64,000 nt of DNA from Aneurinibacillus soli (lineage in GTDB: Bacteria; Bacillota; Bacilli; Aneurinibacillales; Aneurinibacillaceae): NCBI RefSeq assembly GCF_002355375.1, contig NZ_AP017312.1, positions 2,745,001 to 2,809,000 on the forward strand. The letters run 5' to 3'. Of this stretch, positions 56,675 through 64,000 are shown in pieces. The notes beneath the pieces are model-generated. The model was not told where the DNA came from and made no database searches. It worked only from the letters and a program-made list of their open reading frames with translations. The number at the start of each line of letters is the position of its first letter. Position 1 is the first letter of the stretch. Position numbers and translations under genes: made by a program.

Positions 56675-57586
56675 TTACAGAATAAGCTTGTCAATCACTT
56701 TCACAAGATGTAGAATCTCCGGCTTGCTGACCTGAGCATCTGCACCAACTTTTTCACCCTTATGGCGCAGGTCATCTGTAATAAGCGACGAGAAGATAAT
56801 AACAGGAAGTTTACGCAGGTCCTTGTTTTCTTTAATTCGCTTGGTTAAATGGTGGCCGTCCATCTTCGGCATCTCAATATCAGTGATAACGAGGTTCAAA
56901 TGGTCCGTTACTTCATCACCTGTACGCGCCACATGCTCGAGGTAATTCCACGCTTCATTCCCATCCTGACAAATCTCGATATGTACATACCCTGCCTCAT
57001 GCAATGTTTCTTCAATTAATTTGCGCAAAATCGCAGAATCTTCCGCAAGCAAAATACGCTTGTTGCTCTTATCACGCGTGCCTAGCTCTTTCAGCTGGCT
57101 TACGTTAATCCCGGACTCCGGACTAATATCTACGACGATCTTCTCAAAATCAAGCAACAGAATAAACCGTTCTCCCATTTTCACAACACCTGTTGTGCTG
57201 TTTTCCACGCCGCGTGCGAGTTCTGACGGCTTCTCAATCTGCTCCCACGAAATGCGATGAATACGTGATACAGAATGGACGTAAAATGCTACCTTCATCT
57301 GATTCAGCTCAGCGATAATAAGCTTATCCTGCTCCGGGTGATCAGATGGCGAATATCCAAGCGCCTGTGCCAAATTAATAACTGACAGCACTTCCCCACG
57401 CAGTTGAATGATTCCCATTACGTGCGGATGAATTTTAGGTGTGCGTGTCACGAGAACCGGGTTAATGACTTCACGCACTTTAATGACGTTAATGCCAAAG
57501 GTATCTCCCCCGATACCAAATTCAATAATCTCCAGTTCATTCGTACCGCTCTCCAGCAAAATTCCTTTTTTATCATCAATTGCCAT
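56675..57586 (-). CDS. cheV: Chemotaxis coupling protein CheV
   Basis: 303 residues. N-terminal CheW domain (about 15-155; EFGIGGDTFGINVIKVREVI, QLRGEVLSVINL) and C-terminal receiver (about 175-300) with EDSAILRKLIEE (acid pocket) and phospho-acceptor Asp in VITDIEMPKMDG (about 235), Lys in QVSKPE (about 288). CheV couples receptors to CheA and takes part in adaptation when phosphorylated. Same strand as spoVK upstream, with 140 bp between; likely its own promoter. Confidence 0.93.
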   Translation of the reverse strand: MAIDDKKGILLESGTNELEIIEFGIGGDTFGINVIKVREVINPVLVTRTPKIHPHVMGIIQLRGEVLSVINLAQALGYSPSDHPEQDKLIIAELNQMKVAFYVHSVSRIHRISWEQIEKPSELARGVENSTTGVVKMGERFILLLDFEKIVVDISPESGINVSQLKELGTRDKSNKRILLAEDSAILRKLIEETLHEAGYVHIEICQDGNEAWNYLEHVARTGDEVTDHLNLVITDIEMPKMDGHHLTKRIKENKDLRKLPVIIFSSLITDDLRHKGEKVGADAQVSKPEILHLVKVIDKLIL

Positions 57587-57725
57587 CTCAAACGGCCCCT
57601 TTCTTTATATCCCAACAATGATAAGAAGAAGTATACTCCCTTGAGTCTATAGTACCGTATTTTCTATGTTTTACGCTAGATGGTAAACAAAAGAAAAATG
57701 CGCGCAGTCCTAAACTACCGCACGC

Positions 57726-58658
57726 TTACTCCTGCTCAAAATCTTCGGCTTTTAACTCCATCAACATCTCTTTATCTACCTGCAGTGCCGCATGATCAGT
57801 CACGATACGAATCGCCTGCTGACGGATCGCCTTTTCGATCACATTGCGCACATAGCGCGCGTTACTAAAATGATTTTTACCATTTTCCCGTTCACGGGCG
57901 AGCATCCGGCGTAGTAAGTATCGCGAATCACTGGCCAAGTAATACGCCTGTTCGTCACACATTGTATCCGCAATGTCTAAGAGCTGATTCAATGTATAAT
58001 CTGGAAAATCAAGTTGAATCGGAAAGCGAGAAGGGAGACCTGGATTCGATGACAAGAACGTATCCATTTCCTCGTTATATCCGGCCAAAATCACAATCAG
58101 CTGTTTTCGGTCATCTTCCAGGCTTTTAATTAACGTATCAATACATTCCTTGCCGAAGTCTTTCTCCCCACCCCGCACAAGCGAGTACGCTTCATCAATA
58201 AACAAAACGCCGCCGATCGCTTTTTTGATAATGTCTCGTGTTCTCGAAGCCGTATGGCCGATGTATTCTCCGACAAGATCCGCCCGCTCCACTTCCACCA
58301 GGTGGCCTTTTTCGAGAATGCCCATATCTTTGAACAACTTACCGAGAATACGGGCTACAGTTGTTTTGCCGGTTCCAGGATTGCCACGGAATACCATATG
58401 AAACATATGCGGTGCATTGTGAAGCCCCTGCTCTTCCCGGAGCTTACGAATAGTCAGAAATGCATAAATTTCGTACACAAGCTTTTTCACTTCTTCCAGG
58501 CCAACGAGACTCTCCAGTTCTTTTATCGCACCTGATTCATGTTCAAGCGATTTTTCCATGCGTGAACTAATGATTTGCTCCCGATTGCGGGCAGGTGACG
58601 TTTCATTGCGGAATACAACTTTAATCTGATTGCCGCTTATATGTCCTGTCGCTTTCAT
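57726..58658 (-). CDS. spoVK: AAA+ ATPase SpoVK (CbbX-like)
   Basis: 310 residues. Walker A RGNPGTGKTTVARILG (about 92), Walker B GGVLFIDEAYSLV (about 150), sensor/Arg-finger region SNPGLPSRFPIQLDFPDY (about 210). A short N-terminal extension is followed by the CbbX/SpoVK domain (LVGLEEVKKLVYEIYAFL). Made in the mother cell in B. subtilis and needed for spore maturation. Its presence supports a spore-forming host. Upstream of hflX-ynbB-glnRA as in B. subtilis, though separated here by cheV and other genes. Confidence 0.93.
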   Translation of the reverse strand: MKATGHISGNQIKVVFRNETSPARNREQIISSRMEKSLEHESGAIKELESLVGLEEVKKLVYEIYAFLTIRKLREEQGLHNAPHMFHMVFRGNPGTGKTTVARILGKLFKDMGILEKGHLVEVERADLVGEYIGHTASRTRDIIKKAIGGVLFIDEAYSLVRGGEKDFGKECIDTLIKSLEDDRKQLIVILAGYNEEMDTFLSSNPGLPSRFPIQLDFPDYTLNQLLDIADTMCDEQAYYLASDSRYLLRRMLARERENGKNHFSNARYVRNVIEKAIRQQAIRIVTDHAALQVDKEMLMELKAEDFEQE

Positions 58659-58848
58659 TCACTCACCCCGCGTGCTTAGCTTCTATTCACTGTATGCCAG
58701 AGAAAACGAAATTAGTTGTGGACAGGCTCAATTTTCCGTACAGTGATTCCACATGAAATAATTACCACGCATATACATCGGAATTATATGTTACGATGAA
58801 ACAGGTTCAGCCGAACCACTACTTTATCGCAACAGGAGTGATGACACG

Positions 58849-59565
58849 ATGAAAAAATGGATCGCAGCATCTGTACTGTGCACATCCTTACTTGGCTTTA
58901 GTGCAGCAGCTACAGAAGCAGCCACTACATGCCCAAACTCAGGTCAGGCAGAAAAGTTCACTGTAGTAAAAGGTCTGACAGCATACAATAACGCTGATTT
59001 ACAAGCGTTATTGAGCCAATATTTCAAGAATTGCAAATTTGTAACAGTTGCTCAGCCGACTACAGGTGTAAAACCAGCTCAGCCGACTGTAACAACGCCA
59101 CCGAAACAACCGACTACACCGGCAAATAGTCAACCAAGTCAACCAGCAACCAAGCCAACAACACCAGCTACCCCTGTACAGGGACTAACAGCTGATGAGC
59201 AGCAAATGCTTGATCTTGTCAATAAGGAGCGCACTCAGCGCGGACTTGCGCCACTAAAAGCTAATCTCGAATTAACAAAACTCGCACGTCTAAAAGCACA
59301 AGATATGATCGATAAAAACTATTTCAGCCACCAGTCTCCAACATACGGCTCACCATTCGATATGATGAACCGTTTCGGAGTCTCCTATCGTACTGCTGGT
59401 GAAAACATTGCGGGTAACTCGTCTGTTGCAGCAGCACACACTGCACTGATGAATTCAGAAGGACACCGTGCAAACATCCTGAATACTGCTTACACTGAGG
59501 TAGGCATTGGGATCGTAAACGGCGGACCATACGGCAAAATGTTTGTTCAAATGTTTAAAGGCTAA
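58849..59565 (+). CDS. Secreted CAP/SCP-domain protein, YkwD-like
   Basis: 238 residues. Signal peptide (1-25), a short Cys-containing region (CPNSGQ ... KNCKF, 27-62), a Pro/Thr/Gln-rich linker (about 68-115), and a CAP domain (about 120-238) with MLDLVNKERTQRGLAPLK, YFSHQSPTYG (His about 163), GENIAGNSS (about 184) and SEGHRANILN (His about 206). Secreted CAP proteins of Bacillales such as YkwD and some spore-coat/assembly proteins share it. Function not established; the germination/peptidoglycan link is only by family. Confidence 0.92.
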   Translation: MKKWIAASVLCTSLLGFSAAATEAATTCPNSGQAEKFTVVKGLTAYNNADLQALLSQYFKNCKFVTVAQPTTGVKPAQPTVTTPPKQPTTPANSQPSQPATKPTTPATPVQGLTADEQQMLDLVNKERTQRGLAPLKANLELTKLARLKAQDMIDKNYFSHQSPTYGSPFDMMNRFGVSYRTAGENIAGNSSVAAAHTALMNSEGHRANILNTAYTEVGIGIVNGGPYGKMFVQMFKG

Positions 59566-59579
59566 GTTGTCTAAACAAA

Positions 59580-60304
59580 ACGAGGCTGTCCCTAGAGCCA
59601 GAAAGTGGCGAACGGGACAGCCTCGTTTTTCTTGGTGGATGATTTATCAAAAGTGTAGTGGAGGAGCCCGGATCGGGCGGGACCTCGTCACTTCGGTACG
59701 CTTACGAAGAAGTTGGGACTGTCCGCTCCAGGTGCCAGGCGAACTCGCCCACAAAAGAGGCCCCACGATGTATTCGCATCGAAGTATTGTGGGCAGAAGC
59801 CCGTTCGCCTGACTCCTTACTCTGGGGAGCCGCATACAGGCGTTCCGTTGCCCCGCCCGATCCCGCTCCTAACACGCTTTGGTTAAACACCATCAAGCAA
59901 TATCAAGAGGTTGAGCTTTGCCATGCAGGTAAAAAACAAGGAAGTCGTCTTTCAAAAAGCCAGTGGCTATCGAGCAAATCCATTCTGGCGTCGAGCGTTT
60001 TTTTGTAAACCGAAACGTCTTGCGGGGAGTGGGAGAAGGGAGGAGCACGAGCGCCTGTACGTGCCTACTCAGCGGAGGGAGAACGGCGAACGAGCTTTTG
60101 CCCGCAATCCTTCGGTGAATCAACAGCGTAGGCGTTTCTTTGCGGGCACGTTCGCCGGGCTCCCGGAGCGGACAGTCACCACTTCCCTGCAAGCGTACCG
60201 AAGCGAACGGCTCCTCCCTTCTCCCACTCCCCACCACACACTTTCGATTCTACAACAAAAAAGGCTATCCTGTTCGCCATGTTCTGGTTTGGGGATAGCC
60301 TCTT
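59580..60304 (+). repeat. Composite foldback repeat, copy G (best preserved)
   Basis: Between convergent genes. Left border CGAGGCTGTCCC (59581-59592) / GGGACAGCCTCG (59614-59625), perfect, then TTTTT. Alpha module 59652-59876: arms GGAGCCCGGATCGGGCGGG and CCCGCCCGATCCCGCTCC; inner CAGGCGAAC/GTTCGCCTG, CCCACAA/TTGTGGG. Linker 59877-60017. Beta module 60018-60240: GGGAGTGGGAGAAGGGAGG pairs perfectly with CCTCCCTTCTCCCACTCCC; inner GGCGAAC/GTTCGCC and CCCGCAA/TTGCGGG. Right border AGGCTATCC (60262-60270) / GGATAGCCT (60293-60301), a compensated change from GGCTGTCC. Internal ORFs are considered accidental. Confidence 0.9.
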
Positions 60305-60333
60305 TGGCATGATCCATCAAGCTGCGGCTGTCG

Positions 60334-60777
60334 TCAAAACGTCGCAGCCGGTTCAGATGGCTTGATTGTAATGGTAAAGTTTATTTTTGTATTTGGATAC
60401 GAACGACCGCTGTTCTGCACAAGCTCAGCGGAAAATGTGTGTGCACCTGGCGTTAGATCCGCTGTATCAAAACGATTGTTGTATACCGAAGTTGTCTGGT
60501 TATCGACCGTGACCCGTACGTACCCTTGCCCTGAACGATTGGACTGTTTCTCTCCCGGTTTTACAAACGTAAAATTACGGGTCAAAAATGTCAAATTGAC
60601 ACTTGTCCCCTCAATAGAATGAGAAACAGCAAGCGAAGGTGGCTGGGCCAGTACCTCCTGCGTTTCCGCTTCCTGAGATTCTGACCCAGGCGATTTTGCA
60701 CCGAATGTTCCACACCCGGAACATAGAAATGCCACAGCAACTAGCAAAAACAACGTGCGCACCAGATTGATCATCAT
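60334..60777 (-). CDS. Lipoprotein with beta-sandwich domain, unknown function
   Basis: About 147 residues. Signal peptide with lipobox LCSGC, so membrane-anchored outside the cell, a Ser/Glu/Gln-rich spacer, then a beta-rich domain (LTFLTRNFTFVKPGEKQ to INFTITIKP) resembling Ig/CHRD-like folds; the NNRFDTADLTPGAHTFSAEL stretch is typical of a beta sandwich. I start at 60777 (MMINLV), nine bases after AGGGG; longer in-frame starts lie upstream of the ribosome site. Downstream of the RND adaptor gene, separated by a terminator. Confidence 0.8.
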   Translation of the reverse strand: MMINLVRTLFLLVAVAFLCSGCGTFGAKSPGSESQEAETQEVLAQPPSLAVSHSIEGTSVNLTFLTRNFTFVKPGEKQSNRSGQGYVRVTVDNQTTSVYNNRFDTADLTPGAHTFSAELVQNSGRSYPNTKINFTITIKPSEPAATF

Positions 60778-60863
60778 GTATCTCATCCCCTGTCTTTGGT
60801 ATGCCACTTCTTTACACAGCATAGACAAATGAGACGGACACAATACGTGCTAGTACATAGAAA

Positions 60864-60894
60864 AAAACCGGCATGCAGACGGCATGCCGGTTTT
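60864..60894 (-). terminator. Terminator of the RND efflux operon
   Basis: AAAACCGGCATGC (60864-60876) pairs with GCATGCCGGTTTT (60882-60894). Confidence 0.9.
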
Positions 60895-60902
60895 ATAAAT
60901 AC

Positions 60903-62297
60903 TTACTGTGATTTCTTTATCGAAAGTTTTGCGTCATCTGAAACAAGTGACTGCCCTTTTACTACGACACGATCACCTGCTGCCAGACCGTTAACAAGAG
61001 ACTGGTCACTGTTCTGTTCTACAATCGTGATATTTTTGCGCACTGGTTTATCGCCCTGCGCGACATATACATAAGACTTTCCATCTGCTGACAGAAGTGC
61101 TGCTGTCGGAACTACAATCCCCTGCTTCGTATCCGGTGTCAGCACACTCACCTGCAGAATCATGCCGCCTTTAATTTTGCCGTCTTGATTCGGTATTTCG
61201 ATCGTAACCGGATACCCTTTAGACTGCTGATTAATCGGGCTGATGCTAGCTACTTTACCGGACCGCTGCAGCTTAACCGACGGAATCTCGATGTTTACAG
61301 GCTGTCCCATCGCAAACAGATTGATCATATTTTCCGGCACGTTAATAACCGCTTTTGCTGTCTCAAGATTAGCTAAAATCATAAACGGGCTTTGCGGCGA
61401 AGAGAAGTCCCCGATTTCCCCGTTAATGGTACCAATCGTACCGGAAATCGGCGCGGTAACCACTGCATTGTTCAAATTATCCTGCGCAATTTGCAAGTTC
61501 AGTTCCGACTGATTCAGCTGCTCTCGGGATACTTCAATTGCTTCTCCACGTTTGGCATTGCTTACTTGATTTTGCGCCGTCTGCATAGAGGACTGCGCAT
61601 TTTTACGTGACTGCTCGGCACTGCGGCGCGATGCATCCGCATTCTGCTTCGCAATCTGTGCTTCTTTTAAGGCAATCTCCGCATTTTTTAGCTGCGTTTG
61701 TGCCTGCTCAAGATTTTGTTTTGTCACAGCGCCTTGCTGGAACAACATGGTTGTCCGGTCTACGTTTGTTTTCGCGTCACTATACGCCTGCTGGGCACGC
61801 GTAATCCCCGCCGCTGCCTGTGCTAGACTATTCGTAGCCTGTTCATATGCCGCAGTCGCCTGGGACAGACCGCTATTCGCCTGGTTCACGCCGGTCTGAG
61901 CAGAATTGACCCCGGTCTGCTGCTGCAGCTGCGCCTGAGCGAATGTAGCGCGAGTTAGCGCCACATTTTGCTGGGCCTGCGCAACGGAATTACGCAAATC
62001 TTTATCATCAAGTCGGAACAGCACCTCTCCGGCACTTACTTTTTGTCCAACCTTCACCTGAATTGACGTCACTTTGGCGCTTACTTTCGGCACAACATTC
62101 ACCTGCTGAAGCGGCTGGGCGGTTCCTGTCAGAACCCGCCCTTTATCCAGCGTGCCTTTCTGTGCGGTCATCACCTCGACTGGTACAGTCTTGGCTACTG
62201 GTGCCGCGGCCTGCTGATCGCCTTTTCCACAGCCGGCCAAAAGGGCACTTGTCAGCACCAGACTTGTGATCGTCATTCCAATTACTGTTTTACGCAT
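60903..62297 (-). CDS. RND/HlyD-type efflux adaptor lipoprotein
   Basis: 464 residues: lipobox LLAGC (about 18-22), first lipoyl half-motif (QVKVGQKVSAGEVLFRLDD, about 80), a long coiled coil (about 100-280, repeats of QAQ/NAEIALKEA), second lipoyl half (VVTAPISGTIGTINGEIGDF, about 283), a beta barrel and a C-terminal domain. Membrane-fusion protein for the RND pump encoded upstream. In Gram-positives such adaptors bridge the pump to the cell wall rather than an outer membrane. Its ATG overlaps the permease stop by eight bases (ATGCGTAA), so the two are coupled. Confidence 0.93.
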   Translation of the reverse strand: MRKTVIGMTITSLVLTSALLAGCGKGDQQAAAPVAKTVPVEVMTAQKGTLDKGRVLTGTAQPLQQVNVVPKVSAKVTSIQVKVGQKVSAGEVLFRLDDKDLRNSVAQAQQNVALTRATFAQAQLQQQTGVNSAQTGVNQANSGLSQATAAYEQATNSLAQAAAGITRAQQAYSDAKTNVDRTTMLFQQGAVTKQNLEQAQTQLKNAEIALKEAQIAKQNADASRRSAEQSRKNAQSSMQTAQNQVSNAKRGEAIEVSREQLNQSELNLQIAQDNLNNAVVTAPISGTIGTINGEIGDFSSPQSPFMILANLETAKAVINVPENMINLFAMGQPVNIEIPSVKLQRSGKVASISPINQQSKGYPVTIEIPNQDGKIKGGMILQVSVLTPDTKQGIVVPTAALLSADGKSYVYVAQGDKPVRKNITIVEQNSDQSLVNGLAAGDRVVVKGQSLVSDDAKLSIKKSQ

Positions 62298-64000
62298 GGA
62301 ATGTGTTCCCTCCTGTTTCCTGTTCGATTCGCTTCATTTTTTTCGCCCGGCGTTCCTCCCGGCGCTGTCTGCGTTTCATAATCCAATCGTCAAACAGGGT
62401 GTACACGACTGGCACAAGCACAAGCGTAATGAGTGTCGAGAACGTCAGACCAAACACAACGACAACGGCAAGCGGTGCCTGTCCTTCGCTTCCTTCCCCG
62501 CCTCCAAATGCAAGTGGTAAAATCGCAAGGACAGTAGCAAGTGTCGTCATCAAAATCGGACGCAGACGAATCGGCCCCGCCTTCTTAATTGCTTCATTGC
62601 GCTCCATGCCTTCTTTACGGAGCGTATTAATGTAGTCCACAAGTACAATCGCATTGTTTACCACGATCCCGATCAAAAGGATGTACCCCATCAGTGCCGC
62701 TACACTGAGCGGCTGCTGTGTGACCAGCAGACCGATGACAACCCCAACGAGCGTCGGCGGAATCGAGAACATAATAATAAATGGATACAGAAGCGATTCG
62801 AATTGGCTCGCCATAACCATGTACACAAGCGCAATCGAAAGAAGCATCGCAAGTGCTAGGCTCTGGAACGATTCTGCCATGTCTTTACTTTGACCGCCCT
62901 GAACAATATAATAACCCTCCGGCAGCTTCAGATCTGCCAGCTTCTTATTGATCTCCGCTGTAACCTCACTCAGCGGACGCCCGGTAATATCGCTTGTAAT
63001 CTGCACTTGACGCACCTGATTAGCCCGGGAAATTTGCTGTGGAATCTCAATCTTCTTAATGGTCGCCACCTGTCCGACCGATACTTGTGCACCGGACGGA
63101 GTCGAGATCATGAGTCCGTTAAGATTAAGCATTTCTGATTTGAAATTTTCCGGGAACTGCAGGCGAACATCAATTTCATCATCACCTGTACGGTACTGGG
63201 TTGCTACCTGGCCATCAAACGCTGTACGTACCGCTGACACTACCTGATTGGTCGTAATGCCATATTGAGCGGCTATGTTACTGTTTACGGAAACTTCTAA
63301 TTGCTCGGTTGTCTTCTGTAAGGAAGATGTAACGTTACGTGTTCCATCGACCCCTTTCACAAGATCAACCGCAACCTTACTCAAATCCGTGAGCACATTC
63401 AAGTCATCCCCTCGAATGCTAAAACTAACCGGCGAACCCGTTGGCATACCACCTGATGAGCTTGCTCCAACGGTGATGTCGGCACCGGCAATGTTCGCTA
63501 CCTGACTACGCAGCTGTTCGATGACTTGATCAGTTGAACGTTTGCGCTCATCTTTTGGTACGAGCTTGACACTAATGTTAGAGAAATTACCAGTATTAAC
63601 CTGAGCAAGTGAAAATCCTCCTTGCTGTCCAACAGTCGTATAGACAAGTTTGCGCTCTGGAATTTGCTTGACATATGCTTCAACTTGCTTCGTAATCGCC
63701 TCTGTATCTTTGAGCTGTGATCCAGCAGGCAGCTCAATTTTGACTTCAATCTCACCTTGATCAAAATTCGAGATGAACTCTTTCCCGATCATCGGTGTCG
63801 CAAAAATCACCGCCGCCGCTATAAAAGATCCTCCTGCAACGAGCAGTACACTTTTTCGGTGCGATAATGACCAGGAGATCAGGCGACCATATCGCTCACT
63901 TATCGAATGGAAACCCTTCTGGAACAGTACCATTGGGTTTTTGCGATCTGACTGCAAATATTCTTCCTCAGAACGAGGTGGTTTAACAAGTAGCTTAGAT
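62290..64000 (-). CDS. RND-family efflux permease (5' end beyond window)
   Basis: About 570 residues visible; the frame is open to the right edge (SKLLVKPPRSEEEY), so the start is outside. It holds the second half of an AcrB/MMPL-like pump: one membrane segment near the start of the second half (SVLLVAGGSFIAAAVIF), a large extracytoplasmic loop (FISNFDQGEIEVKIELPAGS to about 360) and five C-terminal membrane segments (LAMLLSIALVYMVMASQFES, GIVVNNAIVLVDYINTLR, RPILMTTLATVLAILPLAFGG). Drives proton-linked export of drugs or lipids; substrate unknown. Gene order permease-then-adaptor is the reverse of most Gram-negative operons. Confidence 0.94.
   Translation of the reverse strand, partial: SKLLVKPPRSEEEYLQSDRKNPMVLFQKGFHSISERYGRLISWSLSHRKSVLLVAGGSFIAAAVIFATPMIGKEFISNFDQGEIEVKIELPAGSQLKDTEAITKQVEAYVKQIPERKLVYTTVGQQGGFSLAQVNTGNFSNISVKLVPKDERKRSTDQVIEQLRSQVANIAGADITVGASSSGGMPTGSPVSFSIRGDDLNVLTDLSKVAVDLVKGVDGTRNVTSSLQKTTEQLEVSVNSNIAAQYGITTNQVVSAVRTAFDGQVATQYRTGDDEIDVRLQFPENFKSEMLNLNGLMISTPSGAQVSVGQVATIKKIEIPQQISRANQVRQVQITSDITGRPLSEVTAEINKKLADLKLPEGYYIVQGGQSKDMAESFQSLALAMLLSIALVYMVMASQFESLLYPFIIMFSIPPTLVGVVIGLLVTQQPLSVAALMGYILLIGIVVNNAIVLVDYINTLRKEGMERNEAIKKAGPIRLRPILMTTLATVLAILPLAFGGGEGSEGQAPLAVVVVFGLTFSTLITLVLVPVVYTLFDDWIMKRRQRREERRAKKMKRIEQETGGNTFHA

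Noticed and set aside
59658-60008. 116-codon ORF and similar ORFs in other repeat copies (26646-26945, 28983-29309, 56069-56506)
   Set aside because: These recur because the repeat is GC-rich and palindromic. Reading frames differ or are broken between copies, pairing changes ignore codon boundaries, and no ribosome sites precede them.

Overview
The window looks like chromosome from a spore-forming member of the Bacillales, plausibly a Brevibacillus/Aneurinibacillus-type Paenibacillaceae. This is an inference from gene content, since nothing here names the species. The evidence is strong AGGAGG-type ribosome sites with some TTG/GTG starts, the B. subtilis-like order spoVK - hflX - ynbB - glnR - glnA (with extra genes between spoVK and hflX), a lexA/yneA divergon with SOS boxes, kapD, nrnB, cheV and a SAM-I riboswitch.

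Layout. 1-11.6 kb: a hybrid 7TM-DISM histidine kinase (cut by the left edge), a BtuF/TroA-like binding protein, a YkpA-type ABC-F ATPase, phoU, kapD, doxX, a YyaE-like molybdopterin oxidoreductase and a copC-copD pair. 11.6-16.3 kb: hisJ, then a region bounded by two 67-bp direct repeats (63/67 identical) that holds broken serine and tyrosine recombinase genes, a piece of an ECF sigma gene and an intact APC amino-acid permease. 16.3-35.6 kb: a PEP-utilising enzyme, nrnB, fumC, an acyl-CoA ligase, serC, nfo, yitT-like, NlpC/P60, U32 peptidase, and yneB/ynzC/yneA/lexA. 35.7-38.2 kb: a SAM-I riboswitch and terminator separated from an alpha/beta hydrolase gene by a solo-tnpB element. Removing the element restores a compact riboswitch-RBS-gene layout. 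38-49 kb: a TRIC channel gene, sstT, a (CTTA)15 tract, and a PLP-centred cluster (glyA, MocR regulator, argD-like transaminase, yggS-like, FMN split-barrel protein) whose two outward promoters share an 11-bp sequence. An IS4-type transposase fragment and a Sel1-repeat protein follow. 49-64 kb: glnA-glnR-ynbB-hflX, cheV, spoVK, a CAP-domain secreted protein, and an RND efflux permease (cut by the right edge) with its adaptor.

The most unusual signal is a family of about 0.7-kb non-coding composite repeats. There are five large copies (A 5085, B 26634, E 53945, F 55692, G 59580), one internally deleted copy (C 28761), and two end remnants (7966, 30247). Each large copy has two roughly 220-bp modules (here called alpha and beta) joined by a conserved linker. 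Each module folds into a long interrupted hairpin. The ends are terminator-like hairpins with a related loop. Copies differ in stem sequence but keep pairing: copy E replaces about half of the outer stem in each module on both arms. That argues for selection on, or copying through, a folded form. The elements always abut the 3' end of a gene and contain no transposase. I know of no named family they belong to, but I could not search databases.
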